A DNA stretch of 64,000 nucleotides from Nonlabens dokdonensis DSW-6 (GTDB lineage: Bacteria; Bacteroidota; Bacteroidia; Flavobacteriales; Flavobacteriaceae): NCBI RefSeq assembly GCF_000332115.1, contig NC_020156.1, positions 1,364,001 through 1,428,000 on the forward strand, in the 5' to 3' direction. The translations under genes were made by a program, and so were the position numbers. Below are positions 8,573-17,176 of this stretch, one piece after another; positions within the stretch are counted from its first letter, which is position 1; every line of letters begins with the position of its first letter. The notes under the pieces are model-generated. The model had not been told where the DNA came from. It made no database searches and worked only from the letters and a program-made list of their open reading frames with translations.

Positions 8573-10447
8573 CTAATTACAATTCTCACAAAAACTACTT
8601 CTCAAATAAGTGTTTTTCAATAATTGAAAGGTTACACCTTCTTTTGTGCTAGCATTAAACAATTGACAAAACCGCTCTGGATTCTGACCGTAGGCATTAC
8701 TTAAGATAACTCGGTAATCATTTTGTGCTACCATGGTATTACTTACAATGGTTTGATTGATGTAGTAAAAAAGAAGATCCTCATTTGCATCTACCTTACT
8801 TACAACCGGATAAAGCAAGGCTTTTGAGCTTTCTACATTATCATAATAAGTAAGAAACTGGGCTAGACTTAAATAATCTGAATTAGATAGTTCAATCAAT
8901 TTGTAGGTATATTTTATTGATTTTACCGCAGCATCCTTTTCTTTGTATTTCTTCTCTCTACGTTTCTTTTCTGCTTTTATAATATCCATGTTAGTGAGCA
9001 TGCGCAGTATCAATTTATTATTGATTCCATACATTTTTAAACCTCTTATTTGAACCTTAAGGTCTCTTTCTTTTAATCCTTCAAAATCGTATCTATACAA
9101 ATAGATGTCAATTGCGGTGATGTTATACCTTACTTTTTTATTTTTAGGAGCTACTTCAAGTACTTCTTCTAATTCTCGCTTTGCTGTAAGCGCCTGACTG
9201 GCATCTTGATAATATCCAAATACAGCTTTATTATTATTAAAATCTGCATATTTTTTTTGTTGCGGAATTTCCATTTTTGCCAGCAAACTAGGGTCAGAAG
9301 CTTTTAACGCTCGGTCAAAAAGGGCCTTTTGAAGTATCATAGCATTTTCAAAATCTCCTTTCTTCAATGTAGAATTAAACGTTGATACTAACTCTTGATT
9401 ACTCATTCCTTTATAACGCACGATTTTAGAGAGTTCGATAGTTACAATTCCTTTTCTATGTTGAGCTAGGACAGGCTCTAATTCTGCACTCAAAGTCCCG
9501 ACCAGCTTTTCTTTTATTTCTTGCTTAGAAAGTTGAGCAAGATTTGCGTTTTCTGTGCCTTGTATGGATTCAAAAAATTCTGCCCAATTCTCAGAAGTCA
9601 CGACTTCGGTAATAACGTCGTTTTTGGTATATGATTTTAAGGAATTCACGATACTGTTTCCTCTTTCTTTTTGAAGTCTTTCATTTATTTCCTTACTTCC
9701 TTCTACAGATGCGTAAGCATTGATCTTTATTTTAGAAATTTTGTAATCTGTCAGATTTAAAGAATCATAGATAGGCTTTACATCTTCTGGATAATATTGA
9801 GACTTATTCTTTTCAAAAGGAATCGTAAAATTTAAAGTTTTAAACTTTTTTTCAGTGGTTTCTTTTTCAGCTATTGCACCGTCATTTTTATATTTTAATT
9901 CGTCTAGATAGATTCCCATGTCTAATAAATTCCATGGAAAAGATTCTAGATTATAAATATTATAATAACCGCACATGGTTTTGTTTCCTAAAAATAGAAT
10001 GTTGAATTCTAGATCTTTGTCTTTCAAATTTTCAGGAACTCTTCCTACTAGAGTTAGCCAGGAGTTAGAGCCTTTTTTCTTTAATCCTTGAAGGAGTTTT
10101 GCTTTGTAAACAGGCTTTAATAAAGTCCCTCGTATTTGAGTATCTGGCAACTCTACACCACATAAATAATTATCTCTCGGGATAACATCTACGGCAATTC
10201 CATCGGTTTTATTTTTAAGAACAGATTCAAACCATTCTTTATCAGTTACTCTTAAGAAAAGAGAATTTCCTTTACGTTCTATATTAAAGCCTATTTCTTT
10301 TGCTTTGGTGCTCATCATACGATTGTAATTAGAGCAATTATCTGGGTTTTCATCTTTGTCAAAAGTGACACCGTAGTTGTTTTGAGCATCGATAAATAAT
10401 GTGTTTACCAAAAAGAAGAGTAGGAATAGTAGAAACTTATTTTTCAT
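8573..10447 (-). CDS. Secreted protein with OmpA-like segment, function unknown
   Basis: 624 aa with a signal peptide (MKNKFLLFLLFFLVNTLFIDAQ). Around residues 225-290 the sequence resembles an OmpA/MotB-type fold: FTIPFEKNKSQYYPEDVKPI, then INAYASVEGSKEINERLQKER and a helix. The second half is Lys/Glu-rich and helical, with TPR-like tracts (about 350-600), and ends FCENCN. The OmpA-like segment could touch peptidoglycan, but I see no lipobox and no barrel. It lies between the two copies of a duplicated lipoprotein/secreted-protein pair. No specific function can be assigned. Confidence 0.7.
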   Translation of the reverse strand: MKNKFLLFLLFFLVNTLFIDAQNNYGVTFDKDENPDNCSNYNRMMSTKAKEIGFNIERKGNSLFLRVTDKEWFESVLKNKTDGIAVDVIPRDNYLCGVELPDTQIRGTLLKPVYKAKLLQGLKKKGSNSWLTLVGRVPENLKDKDLEFNILFLGNKTMCGYYNIYNLESFPWNLLDMGIYLDELKYKNDGAIAEKETTEKKFKTLNFTIPFEKNKSQYYPEDVKPIYDSLNLTDYKISKIKINAYASVEGSKEINERLQKERGNSIVNSLKSYTKNDVITEVVTSENWAEFFESIQGTENANLAQLSKQEIKEKLVGTLSAELEPVLAQHRKGIVTIELSKIVRYKGMSNQELVSTFNSTLKKGDFENAMILQKALFDRALKASDPSLLAKMEIPQQKKYADFNNNKAVFGYYQDASQALTAKRELEEVLEVAPKNKKVRYNITAIDIYLYRYDFEGLKERDLKVQIRGLKMYGINNKLILRMLTNMDIIKAEKKRREKKYKEKDAAVKSIKYTYKLIELSNSDYLSLAQFLTYYDNVESSKALLYPVVSKVDANEDLLFYYINQTIVSNTMVAQNDYRVILSNAYGQNPERFCQLFNASTKEGVTFQLLKNTYLRSSFCENCN

Positions 10448-10454
10448 GTAATTT

Positions 10455-10620
10455 TTTTAAAGTAGTATGTTGATTTTGAAAAATTTCTTTTTTTGAAATT
10501 ATTCAGATTAGCTAGTTGGAATATGCGGTCATAAATTATGCCACTTGTAACGGTGCATTAATTTACATCTTGCAATTTATCATCAAGGATTTTAGAGATA
10601 TTAGTGTTTAATGGTATTTC
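10455..10620 (-). pseudogene. Remnant of a paralog of the 7331-7726 secreted protein
   Basis: No open frame, yet on the minus strand the translation reads IPLNTNISKILDDKLQDVN, a stop, then TVTSGIIYDRIFQLANLNNF. This matches SSGIIYERTMQLANLYNF in the gene at 7331-7726. There is no start codon or signal peptide, an in-frame stop sits in the middle, and the downstream part no longer matches. It directly follows the lipoprotein paralog, just as the intact gene follows the other lipoprotein. Confidence 0.75.
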
Positions 10621-10621
10621 T

Positions 10622-11260
10622 TTAATTAAAACTTGTAGTTGACAATGTCACTGTATCAATATCAAACCTCCCCAAAGTTATTTTGATTGTATCTAATCGA
10701 TTATTGAAATTCACAAGTTTTCCTTTAAAAGTTCCAGAATAAATAAAACCTATGCTTGGAGCAGGTTCAGATTTTAATATTTCTATTTCTCCAGAATTAT
10801 CGTAGGACACATAGCCTTCGTAACTGTCAGTCTTATTACTCCAAATACGGCAATGCATATATGTATTGTTTTCACCATCAAGACCTCTCAATGAATTTGA
10901 GCGGTCTATTTGATAAATACCAGTACCATTAAGTCTTAAATTCTCAAGATCAAGAATTAGATTCCCTATTTTTTCACTTTTAAAATCATTGACTTCAATT
11001 TCTGTGTTTACAAGTTCTGAGACACGAGTTCTCATTCCTTTATTACCACTACTGATAAGATTACTACCATCTCTAGGCTTAAAGAATTTCCCATCGATCA
11101 AACAACCAAAGGTGTTTTCTCCTGTCATGGTTATGGGTGGTAATAAACTTTCTTGAGATGGTGTGTCGTCGCTGTCGCAGGCGATTAAAAGTATTGAGAA
11201 TAGTATCAAACAGATTCCGCATCGAGTGCGGAATGACAAGTGATCAAGGAGGTTTTTCAT
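10622..11260 (-). CDS. Lipoprotein with conserved GENTFGCLIDGKFF segment (paralog 2)
   Basis: 212 aa from the ATG at 11260; the frame is open further up to 11362, but only this start gives a signal peptide (MKNLLDHLSFRTRCGICLIL) with a lipobox ending LLIACDSDD. Same length as its paralog at 7802-8440. Both share the post-lipobox block SQESLLPPITMTGENTFGCL almost unchanged and diverge later. The codons for SFRTRCGI are a copy of an intergenic hairpin repeat: 24 bases are identical to 28938-28961. Function unknown; DUF6252-like from memory. Confidence 0.75.
   Translation of the reverse strand: MKNLLDHLSFRTRCGICLILFSILLIACDSDDTPSQESLLPPITMTGENTFGCLIDGKFFKPRDGSNLISSGNKGMRTRVSELVNTEIEVNDFKSEKIGNLILDLENLRLNGTGIYQIDRSNSLRGLDGENNTYMHCRIWSNKTDSYEGYVSYDNSGEIEILKSEPAPSIGFIYSGTFKGKLVNFNNRLDTIKITLGRFDIDTVTLSTTSFN
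11211..11234. repeat. Hairpin repeat inside signal-peptide codons, identical to 28938-28961
   Basis: Contains ATTCCGC, loop ATCGAGT, GCGGAAT. All 24 bases are repeated exactly at an intergenic site 17.7 kb away, yet here they are translated as part of a lipoprotein signal peptide. Confidence 0.9.
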
Positions 11261-11324
11261 AATTATATGATTTAGAACTTTACAAAGATCTTCTGTCAAA
11301 ATAAGTCTTTTGAATATAATAAAA

Positions 11325-11807
11325 CTAAAACAACCCTTTCTCTGCCGTTTCAAAACCTTCATCTACAAGATGTTTACTTTTATCCAGCGCTGCATTAACA
11401 GCAAGAGCATCACATCTTTCATTTATGGGGTGATCGTTATGACCTTTGATCCATTGCATTTTAGGCTGTGTACGATTGTAGATTTTAATGAATCTTTTCC
11501 ACAAATCTGGATTTTTAACGTTTTTCCACTTGCGCTTGATCCATCCTGCAATCCAGTTTTTATTTACCGCATCACTTACGTAACGGCTGTCAGTAAAAAC
11601 AGTGATAGCAACTTCATGATCTGGTTTAATTTTTTCTAGCGCTTCAATTACCGCTAGTAGTTCCATACGATTGTTAGTTGTTTTGCGATATCCTTGAGAA
11701 AATTCTTTTTTAAACTTCTTACCTACCGCGACCATAACTATGCCATAACCACCTGGTCCAGGATTACCTCGAGAAGAACCGTCTGTATAAATATGTACTT
11801 GATCCAT
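11325..11807 (-). CDS. rnhA: Ribonuclease HI
   Basis: 160-aa endonuclease that degrades RNA in RNA:DNA hybrids. The catalytic carboxylates are visible: Asp in IYTDGSSRGNPGPGGYG (D9), Glu in NNRMELLAVIEAL, Asp in TVFTDSRYV and Asp in ERCDALA, plus the His of KGHNDHP. Length is typical for the single-domain enzyme. Its ATG overlaps the purN stop as TAATG, indicating a two-gene unit purN-rnhA. Confidence 0.97.
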   Translation of the reverse strand: MDQVHIYTDGSSRGNPGPGGYGIVMVAVGKKFKKEFSQGYRKTTNNRMELLAVIEALEKIKPDHEVAITVFTDSRYVSDAVNKNWIAGWIKRKWKNVKNPDLWKRFIKIYNRTQPKMQWIKGHNDHPINERCDALAVNAALDKSKHLVDEGFETAEKGLF

Positions 11808-12370
11808 TATTTTAAAAGTTCAGCAATGACTGTAGGATAATATTCATGTTCTAATTGATGGATTTTGCTCGCGAGATCTTCAGCAGTATCATTTTGATCA
11901 ATTTGACAAGTAGCTTGCTTAATGATCGCGCCTTCATCATAATTTTCATTTACATAATGTATGGTAATACCGCTTTTTTGTTCTTTATTTTCAATAACCG
12001 AGCGATGAACATTCATACCGTACATTCCTTTGCCACCATATTGAGGTAATAAAGCAGGATGAATGTTAATAATTTTATTAGGATGGTCTTCGATTAAAAA
12101 ACTTGGGATTTTCCATAAGAATCCTGCCAAAACGATCAAATCGGGCTGTTCTTGATTTAAAATAGATTGTATTTGTCCCGCTTTCGCGAAAGCGTACCTA
12201 TTAAAACTCATTGCAGGTATACCAGCTAGTCGTGCTCTTTCTAACACATATGCTTGAGGTTTATTAGATAAAATCAAAGAAATTTGCACTTCATTAGAAC
12301 TGTTATATCTATCTATAATAGCCTGAGCATTAGTACCATTACCGCTAGCTAAAATTACTATTTTCTTCAT
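11807..12370 (-). CDS. purN: Phosphoribosylglycinamide formyltransferase
   Basis: 187-aa folate-dependent GAR transformylase, third step of purine synthesis. It shows the phosphate-binding ILASGNGTNAQAII, the DLIVLAGFLWKIP strand, the catalytic Asn/His in INIHPALLPQYGGKGMYG, and the Asp in YDEGAII. It starts the purN-rnhA pair and is divergent from acpP. A TCGCGA palindrome at 12179-12194 encodes YAFAKAG in a surface region (about residues 59-65) outside the catalytic motifs. Confidence 0.96.
   Translation of the reverse strand: MKKIVILASGNGTNAQAIIDRYNSSNEVQISLILSNKPQAYVLERARLAGIPAMSFNRYAFAKAGQIQSILNQEQPDLIVLAGFLWKIPSFLIEDHPNKIINIHPALLPQYGGKGMYGMNVHRSVIENKEQKSGITIHYVNENYDEGAIIKQATCQIDQNDTAEDLASKIHQLEHEYYPTVIAELLK
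12179..12194. repeat. TCGCGA palindrome, copy 3 (in purN)
   Basis: CGCTTTCGCGAAAGCG read as AFAKA on the minus strand. Confidence 0.95.
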
Positions 12371-12686
12371 AAAAATTAATGGCAGGCTTGTTGTAAACCG
12401 TGAGTTGAGTTAGTTAATTGAATAAAAATAAATGAAATTGCAAGTTAACTCAAATGACTAAAACATTGTACGATACCATTTCCACCTCAAAATAATTACA
12501 TAAAAAGCACTATTTCCCTTTCTACTTCATTTTTGAAAGAAACCGTAGCGATGGCTATGCTTGATTTCAATAACTCGTATAAAGACAAATATTATTTTTT
12601 TATTTTGTAGTTATTTTAAACTAGAAACGGTATTAACGCAAAGTTTGTTATTTTTGCGATTCATTTAAAATTAAAATTAGATTATT
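12371..12686. other. Intergenic region between purN and acpP
   Basis: 316 bp, AT-rich, between divergent genes. It holds a GAGTTAGTTAA...TTAACTC imperfect dyad near 12411-12455 and the acpP promoter at its right end. I see no gene. Confidence 0.6.
12649..12656 (+). promoter_or_regulatory. acpP promoter -7 box
   Basis: TATTTTTG matches TAnnTTTG, 30 bp before the acpP ATG. No clear -33 element is seen. Confidence 0.6.
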
Positions 12687-12923
12687 ATGTCAGACATTGC
12701 ATCAAGAGTAAAAGCAATTATCGTAGACAAATTAGGTGTTGACGAGAACGAAGTTGTTACAGAAGCAAGCTTCACAAATGACTTAGGCGCAGATTCACTC
12801 GATACAGTTGAGTTGATCATGGAATTTGAAAAGGAATTTGATATCCAGATCCCAGACGATCAAGCAGAGAACATCGCAACTGTAGGTCAAGCTGTTTCAT
12901 ACATCGAAGAAGCAAAAGCGTAA
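12687..12923 (+). CDS. acpP: Acyl carrier protein
   Basis: 78-aa acidic carrier of growing acyl chains. Ser37 in [13 protein letters not shown] is the phosphopantetheine site. Helix I ([17 protein letters not shown]) and helix IV ([13 protein letters not shown]) are canonical. fabF follows 87 bp downstream on the same strand, the usual arrangement, with a 13-bp inverted repeat in the gap. Confidence 0.98.
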   Translation: MSDIASRVKAIIVDKLGVDENEVVTEASFTNDLGADSLDTVELIMEFEKEFDIQIPDDQAENIATVGQAVSYIEEAKA

Positions 12924-12932
12924 TACTATTCT

Positions 12933-12990
12933 GAGCTTAAAAATATCTTAGGAGTCAATTTATTGATTTTTTAAAGGTATTTTTAAGCTC
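12933..12990 (+). promoter_or_regulatory. Inverted repeat between acpP and fabF
   Basis: GAGCTTAAAAATA (12933-12945) pairs perfectly with TATTTTTAAGCTC (12978-12990) across a 32-nt loop. It could be a processing or attenuation structure setting the acpP:fabF ratio, or protect the acpP 3' end. Only the inverted repeat is observed; the role is inference. Confidence 0.6.
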
Positions 12991-13010
12991 TTTAAGTAAA
13001 GTTACATTAC

Positions 13011-14258
13011 ATGGAATTAAAGCGAGTTGTCATTACAGGAATGGGTGCCCTTACTCCTATAGGGAATAACCTAGAGGAATATTGGGAAGCATTAAAAGCT
13101 GGTAAGAGCGGTTGTGCTCCTATCACATATTTTGATACAGAACATTTTAAGACAAAATTCGCTTGCGAGATCAAGAACTTTAACGTGACTGATTTCATCG
13201 ACCGCAAGGAAGCTAGACGCATGGATCGATTTGCCCAGTATGCACTGGTAGCAGGTGATGAAGCTATAGCCGACTCTGGACTGGACATAGACGCTATCGA
13301 TAAATTTAGGGTAGGTGTTATATGGGGTGCAGGAATAGGTGGTTTAGAAACTTTTCAGGAAGAGGTAAAATCGTTTGCAGCTGGAAATGGCGTGCCGCGT
13401 TTTAACCCTTTCTTTATACCAAAAATGATTGCAGATATAGCTCCGGCTCATATTTCTATAAAATATGGATTTATGGGACCTAACTATACTACAGTATCTG
13501 CTTGTGCTTCTAGTGCAAATGCAATGCTGGATGCAGTAAATTATATTAGACTAGGACATTGTGATGTCATAGTAACTGGTGGCTCTGAAGCTGCCGTTGC
13601 TCAAGCTGGAATGGGTGGTTTTAATGCCATGCATGCCTTATCTACTCGTAATGAAAGTCCAGAAACTGCAAGTCGCCCTTTTGATGCGACTCGTGACGGT
13701 TTTGTTCTAGGAGAAGGCGCTGGAGCCTTAGTCCTAGAAGATTATGAATATGCAAAGGCTCGTGGAGCAAAAATCTATGCTGAGGTGATAGGTGGAGGTT
13801 TTTCAAGTGATGCGTATCATATTACCGCTCCTGATCCTGAAGGTCGTGGTGTTATTGCAGTAATGAAAAATACATTACAAAACGCAGGAATCAATCCTGA
13901 AGATGTAGATCACATCAATACTCATGGAACGTCTACACCACTAGGTGACGTGGCAGAGTTAAAGGCTATTAAAGCTGTTTTTGGTGATCACGCACCTAAC
14001 ATTAGTATCAATTCTACGAAGTCCATGACAGGCCACCTTCTAGGTGCTGCTGGAGCAATTGAATCTATAGCAAGCGTTATGGCGATTAATGAAGGTATTG
14101 TGCCTCCTACAATCAACCATACTACAGTTGATGAGAATATTGATCCTTCTTTACGATTAATTCTTAATAAGCCTGAAAAGCGTGAGGTAAATGTTGCCTT
14201 GAGCAACACTTTCGGTTTTGGAGGTCATAACTGTTGCATTGCTTTCAGAAAGATCTAA
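13011..14258 (+). CDS. fabF: 3-oxoacyl-ACP synthase II
   Basis: 415-aa condensing enzyme of fatty-acid elongation, using malonyl-ACP. The catalytic triad is complete: Cys165 in TVSACASSANAM, His305 in INTHGTSTPLGD and His342 in KSMTGHLLGAAGA. It starts MELKRVVITGMGALTPIGN, typical for FabF, and ends FGFGGHNCCIAFRKI. It lies between acpP and rnc, only 18 bp before rnc, so cotranscription is likely. Confidence 0.98.
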   Translation: MELKRVVITGMGALTPIGNNLEEYWEALKAGKSGCAPITYFDTEHFKTKFACEIKNFNVTDFIDRKEARRMDRFAQYALVAGDEAIADSGLDIDAIDKFRVGVIWGAGIGGLETFQEEVKSFAAGNGVPRFNPFFIPKMIADIAPAHISIKYGFMGPNYTTVSACASSANAMLDAVNYIRLGHCDVIVTGGSEAAVAQAGMGGFNAMHALSTRNESPETASRPFDATRDGFVLGEGAGALVLEDYEYAKARGAKIYAEVIGGGFSSDAYHITAPDPEGRGVIAVMKNTLQNAGINPEDVDHINTHGTSTPLGDVAELKAIKAVFGDHAPNISINSTKSMTGHLLGAAGAIESIASVMAINEGIVPPTINHTTVDENIDPSLRLILNKPEKREVNVALSNTFGFGGHNCCIAFRKI

Positions 14259-14276
14259 CCTGGTCTTTAAGTTCCT

Positions 14277-15011
14277 ATGAATAGAATTCGCAAAATATTT
14301 AAATCTCGAAGTACTGTTCATACTAACGAGGAATTATCTAGTGCAATTAAAAACATAACTGGACTCAAACCTAAAGACATTTGTCTCTATGAGACCGCTT
14401 TCACCCATAAATCTATGGGTTTAAAAACTGATGTAGGATTCCCTCAAAGTTATGAGCGATTAGAATTTTTAGGTGATGCTATACTTGGAGCGGTCATTGC
14501 TGAATATATTTTTAATGAAGTACCTAGTGGCGACGAAGGTTATTTGACAAAAATGCGATCTAAAATTGTAAGTCGCGAGCATTTAAACGAATTAGGTCAG
14601 GACTTCGGTCTTATTAAATACGCCAAAACTCAGGTACCTACGCGCAATTTTGGTGCAAACATTCATGGCAATCTTTTTGAAGCCCTTGTAGGAGCAGTCT
14701 ACCTGGATAGAGGTTACGTTACCTGTAAAAAGTTTATTTGTAAAAAAGTGGTAGTGCCTTATGTTGATATCGAGAAGCTAGAAGGAAAGGTAATTTCTTA
14801 TAAAAGTCTACTGATCGAGTGGTGTCAAAAGCATAAAAAGAAATTTGACTACAATACTTACGAAGACTCTGGTGCAGACGATGTGAAACACTTCTCAGTA
14901 AAACTGACCATTGATAAAAAAGTAATTTCTAAAGCTAGAGCAACATCTAAAAAGAAAGCAGAGGAGAAAGCGAGTAAAAGAGCCTACTTTGCTCTTCAAG
15001 ATAAATTCTAA
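14277..15011 (+). CDS. rnc: Ribonuclease III
   Basis: 244-aa double-strand-specific endonuclease for rRNA and mRNA processing. The N-terminal nuclease domain has the signature ERLEFLGDAILGAVIAEYIF with the catalytic Glu/Asp, and downstream GNLFEALVGAVYLDRG with the second acidic pair. A double-stranded RNA-binding domain (about 170-240) ends with SKARATSKKKAEEKASKRAY. The order fabF-rnc-IPExxxVDY-pyk is a familiar Bacteroidota arrangement. Confidence 0.97.
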   Translation: MNRIRKIFKSRSTVHTNEELSSAIKNITGLKPKDICLYETAFTHKSMGLKTDVGFPQSYERLEFLGDAILGAVIAEYIFNEVPSGDEGYLTKMRSKIVSREHLNELGQDFGLIKYAKTQVPTRNFGANIHGNLFEALVGAVYLDRGYVTCKKFICKKVVVPYVDIEKLEGKVISYKSLLIEWCQKHKKKFDYNTYEDSGADDVKHFSVKLTIDKKVISKARATSKKKAEEKASKRAYFALQDKF

Positions 15012-15194
15012 TATTTTATTCCCTCTATAAATCCTTTGCTTAGTAATTGTTCTCATCAGAGTAAGATATTACGACATTATAATATTATTGTACAAACTAC
15101 CATCGTTTTCGTAAATATTTACCTTTATTTAAAGTTAATGCGCAATGAGTTTGCTCTTAGTCTTCTTAAATTAGCAAGGTTAAAGAGATAAGAA

Positions 15195-15683
15195 GTGGCG
15201 ATTCACAAATTAGCAGACTGGGAATTAGAAGAAGAGCCTTATATCTTGATTGCTATACATTCTACTTTAGAGCCTTATAGGATGGCTTATTTATTAAACA
15301 AGTATTTGCATAAGAGCTTTAGTAGAAGCATTAAAGATCAAGATATTTCACAACTTGCGTATACGGCAAATTATCCTGTGTACAAACACTTTGACCAAGA
15401 GCAAAATGCACCTTTCTATTTAATTCCTAATAAATATTGGGGTATTGCAACTCAGCAACCAGCAATAACTGGCTTATTTGATAGTAATGAGTCCGTGCGA
15501 GTAAAAACAGTATTGATAAAAGAATATGGAACGGTAGATTTTTTACTTAAGATTGAAAAAGATGAAGAAATTTTTCCACTTAAAAAGTTACTAAATTCCA
15601 TAGGGGAAATACCCCAAGTTATAAGTGTCTATCAAGTAGATACGTTTAAAATAAAACAACAAGATTATTTAATATTTGAATAA
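15195..15683 (+). CDS. IPExxxVDY-type protein of unknown function
   Basis: 162 aa. The position between rnc and pyk, the opening HKLADWELEEEPYILIAIHS, and VLIKEYGTVDFLLKI near residues 115-130 fit the Bacteroidota IPExxxVDY family; here the name motif reads IKEYGTVDF, a divergent version. No catalytic motif is visible. The start is GTG at 15195, the only candidate that keeps the conserved N-terminus. The stop overlaps the pyk ATG (TAATG), so translation of pyk is probably coupled to it. Confidence 0.8.
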   Translation: MAIHKLADWELEEEPYILIAIHSTLEPYRMAYLLNKYLHKSFSRSIKDQDISQLAYTANYPVYKHFDQEQNAPFYLIPNKYWGIATQQPAITGLFDSNESVRVKTVLIKEYGTVDFLLKIEKDEEIFPLKKLLNSIGEIPQVISVYQVDTFKIKQQDYLIFE

Positions 15684-17113
15684 TGCCAAACACTAAAAAA
15701 ACTAAAATCGTCGCAACCCTTGGTCCAGCTACTTCTAAGAAAGAAGTATTACTAGACATGATGAAAGCTGGCGTAAATGTATTTAGAATCAACTTCTCCC
15801 ATGCAGATCATGACGCTGTAAGAGAACGCGTGCAAATGATACGAGATTTAAATAAAGAACACGGTTTTGCTACTGGAATTTTAGGAGACCTTCAAGGTCC
15901 TAAATTGAGAGTAGGTGTGATGAAAGAAGAAGTAGTGGTAAATCCTGGAGATCGCATTACTATTTCTACTGGAGAGCCTTTCAAAGGAACTGCAGAGCGC
16001 GTTTACATGAATTACGAGCATTTTCCTCGCGATGTAAAAGCAGGAGAACGCATTCTTCTTGACGACGGTAAACTGATGTTTGAAGTAATTTCTACTGATG
16101 GAGTGAAAGACGTCGTTACTAAAGTTATTCAAGGAGGTCCTTTACGATCTAAAAAAGGAGTGAACTTACCTCAAACAGACATTTCTTTACCAGCATTAAC
16201 TGAGAAAGATGTTGTTGATGCTAAATTTGCTTGTGAACTTCAGGTAGACTGGATGGCATTATCTTTTGTACGTCATAGTAGAGACCTTATTGAGTTGCAA
16301 GACCTTATTAAAGAGCACTCAGAAAATAAGATCCCGATTATTGCAAAAATTGAGAAGCCAGAAGCGGTAGAAAACATTGATAAAATCGTTGCTTATTGTG
16401 ACGGGCTTATGGTAGCACGTGGAGATTTAGGTGTAGAAATTCCAGCACATGAAGTACCATTGATTCAAAAGCAACTAGTTCTTAAAGCTAAAAAAGCTCG
16501 TATTCCAGTGATCATCGCTACGCAAATGATGGAAACGATGATTACAAGTCTTACACCTACAAGAGCCGAAGTAAATGACGTTGCAAACTCCGTAATGGAT
16601 GGAGCGGATGCTGTGATGCTTTCTGGTGAAACATCTGTAGGACAATATCCCGTTCAGGTGATAGAAAAAATGGCGAGTATTTGTAAAACGGTAGAAAATA
16701 GTAGTTTGATATCAGTACCTCATTCTGCGCCGCATATTAAAACTAAAAGATACATCACAAAATCTGTTTGTTATCACGCGGCAAAAATGGCTGACGAGAT
16801 GAACGCAAAGGCCATTACAACCATGACTAATTCTGGTTATACTGCTTTTCAAATAAGCGCTTGGCGTCCAGATGCACATATCTTAACCTTTACTAGTAAC
16901 GAGCGCATCTTAACTCAATTGAGTTTACTTTGGGGTGTAAAAGCCTTCTTATACGATCGCTATGTGAGTACAGATGAAACTATTGAAGATGTAAACAAAT
17001 TTGCAAAAGATAAAAAGTTTGTAGAAAAAGGAGATTTTTTGATCAATCTAGTTTCTATGCCAGTTGCAAATCATGGTATGGTAAATACGCTTCGAGTATC
17101 TGAGGTAGAATAA
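15683..17113 (+). CDS. pyk: Pyruvate kinase
   Basis: 476-aa glycolytic enzyme transferring phosphate from PEP to ADP. Motifs in order: KIVATLGPATSKKEVL, VFRINFSHADHD, the B-domain, IPIIAKIEKPEAVENI (active-site Lys), MVARGDLGVEIP, IPVIIATQMMETMITS and the Mg/K-binding MLSGETSVGQYP. The C-terminal domain is present (about 350-476), for allosteric control. The start overlaps the preceding stop by one base. A strong hairpin terminator follows at 17138-17168. Confidence 0.98.
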   Translation: MPNTKKTKIVATLGPATSKKEVLLDMMKAGVNVFRINFSHADHDAVRERVQMIRDLNKEHGFATGILGDLQGPKLRVGVMKEEVVVNPGDRITISTGEPFKGTAERVYMNYEHFPRDVKAGERILLDDGKLMFEVISTDGVKDVVTKVIQGGPLRSKKGVNLPQTDISLPALTEKDVVDAKFACELQVDWMALSFVRHSRDLIELQDLIKEHSENKIPIIAKIEKPEAVENIDKIVAYCDGLMVARGDLGVEIPAHEVPLIQKQLVLKAKKARIPVIIATQMMETMITSLTPTRAEVNDVANSVMDGADAVMLSGETSVGQYPVQVIEKMASICKTVENSSLISVPHSAPHIKTKRYITKSVCYHAAKMADEMNAKAITTMTNSGYTAFQISAWRPDAHILTFTSNERILTQLSLLWGVKAFLYDRYVSTDETIEDVNKFAKDKKFVEKGDFLINLVSMPVANHGMVNTLRVSEVE

Positions 17114-17137
17114 ATAGATTTTTTTTATAATATGAAG

Positions 17138-17168
17138 AACCACTTATGGAATGATAAGTGGTTTTTTT
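17138..17168 (+). terminator. Rho-independent terminator after pyk
   Basis: AACCACTTAT, 6-nt loop, ATAAGTGGTT, then a T-tract. It ends the pyk transcript and lies just before the convergent PAS gene. Confidence 0.9.
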
Positions 17169-17176
17169 ATGCCTTT

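Noticed and set aside
10622..11362. 246-aa form of the lipoprotein
   Set aside because: The extension overlaps rnhA and would hide the signal peptide; the ATG at 11260 gives a proper lipoprotein signal and the same length as the paralog.
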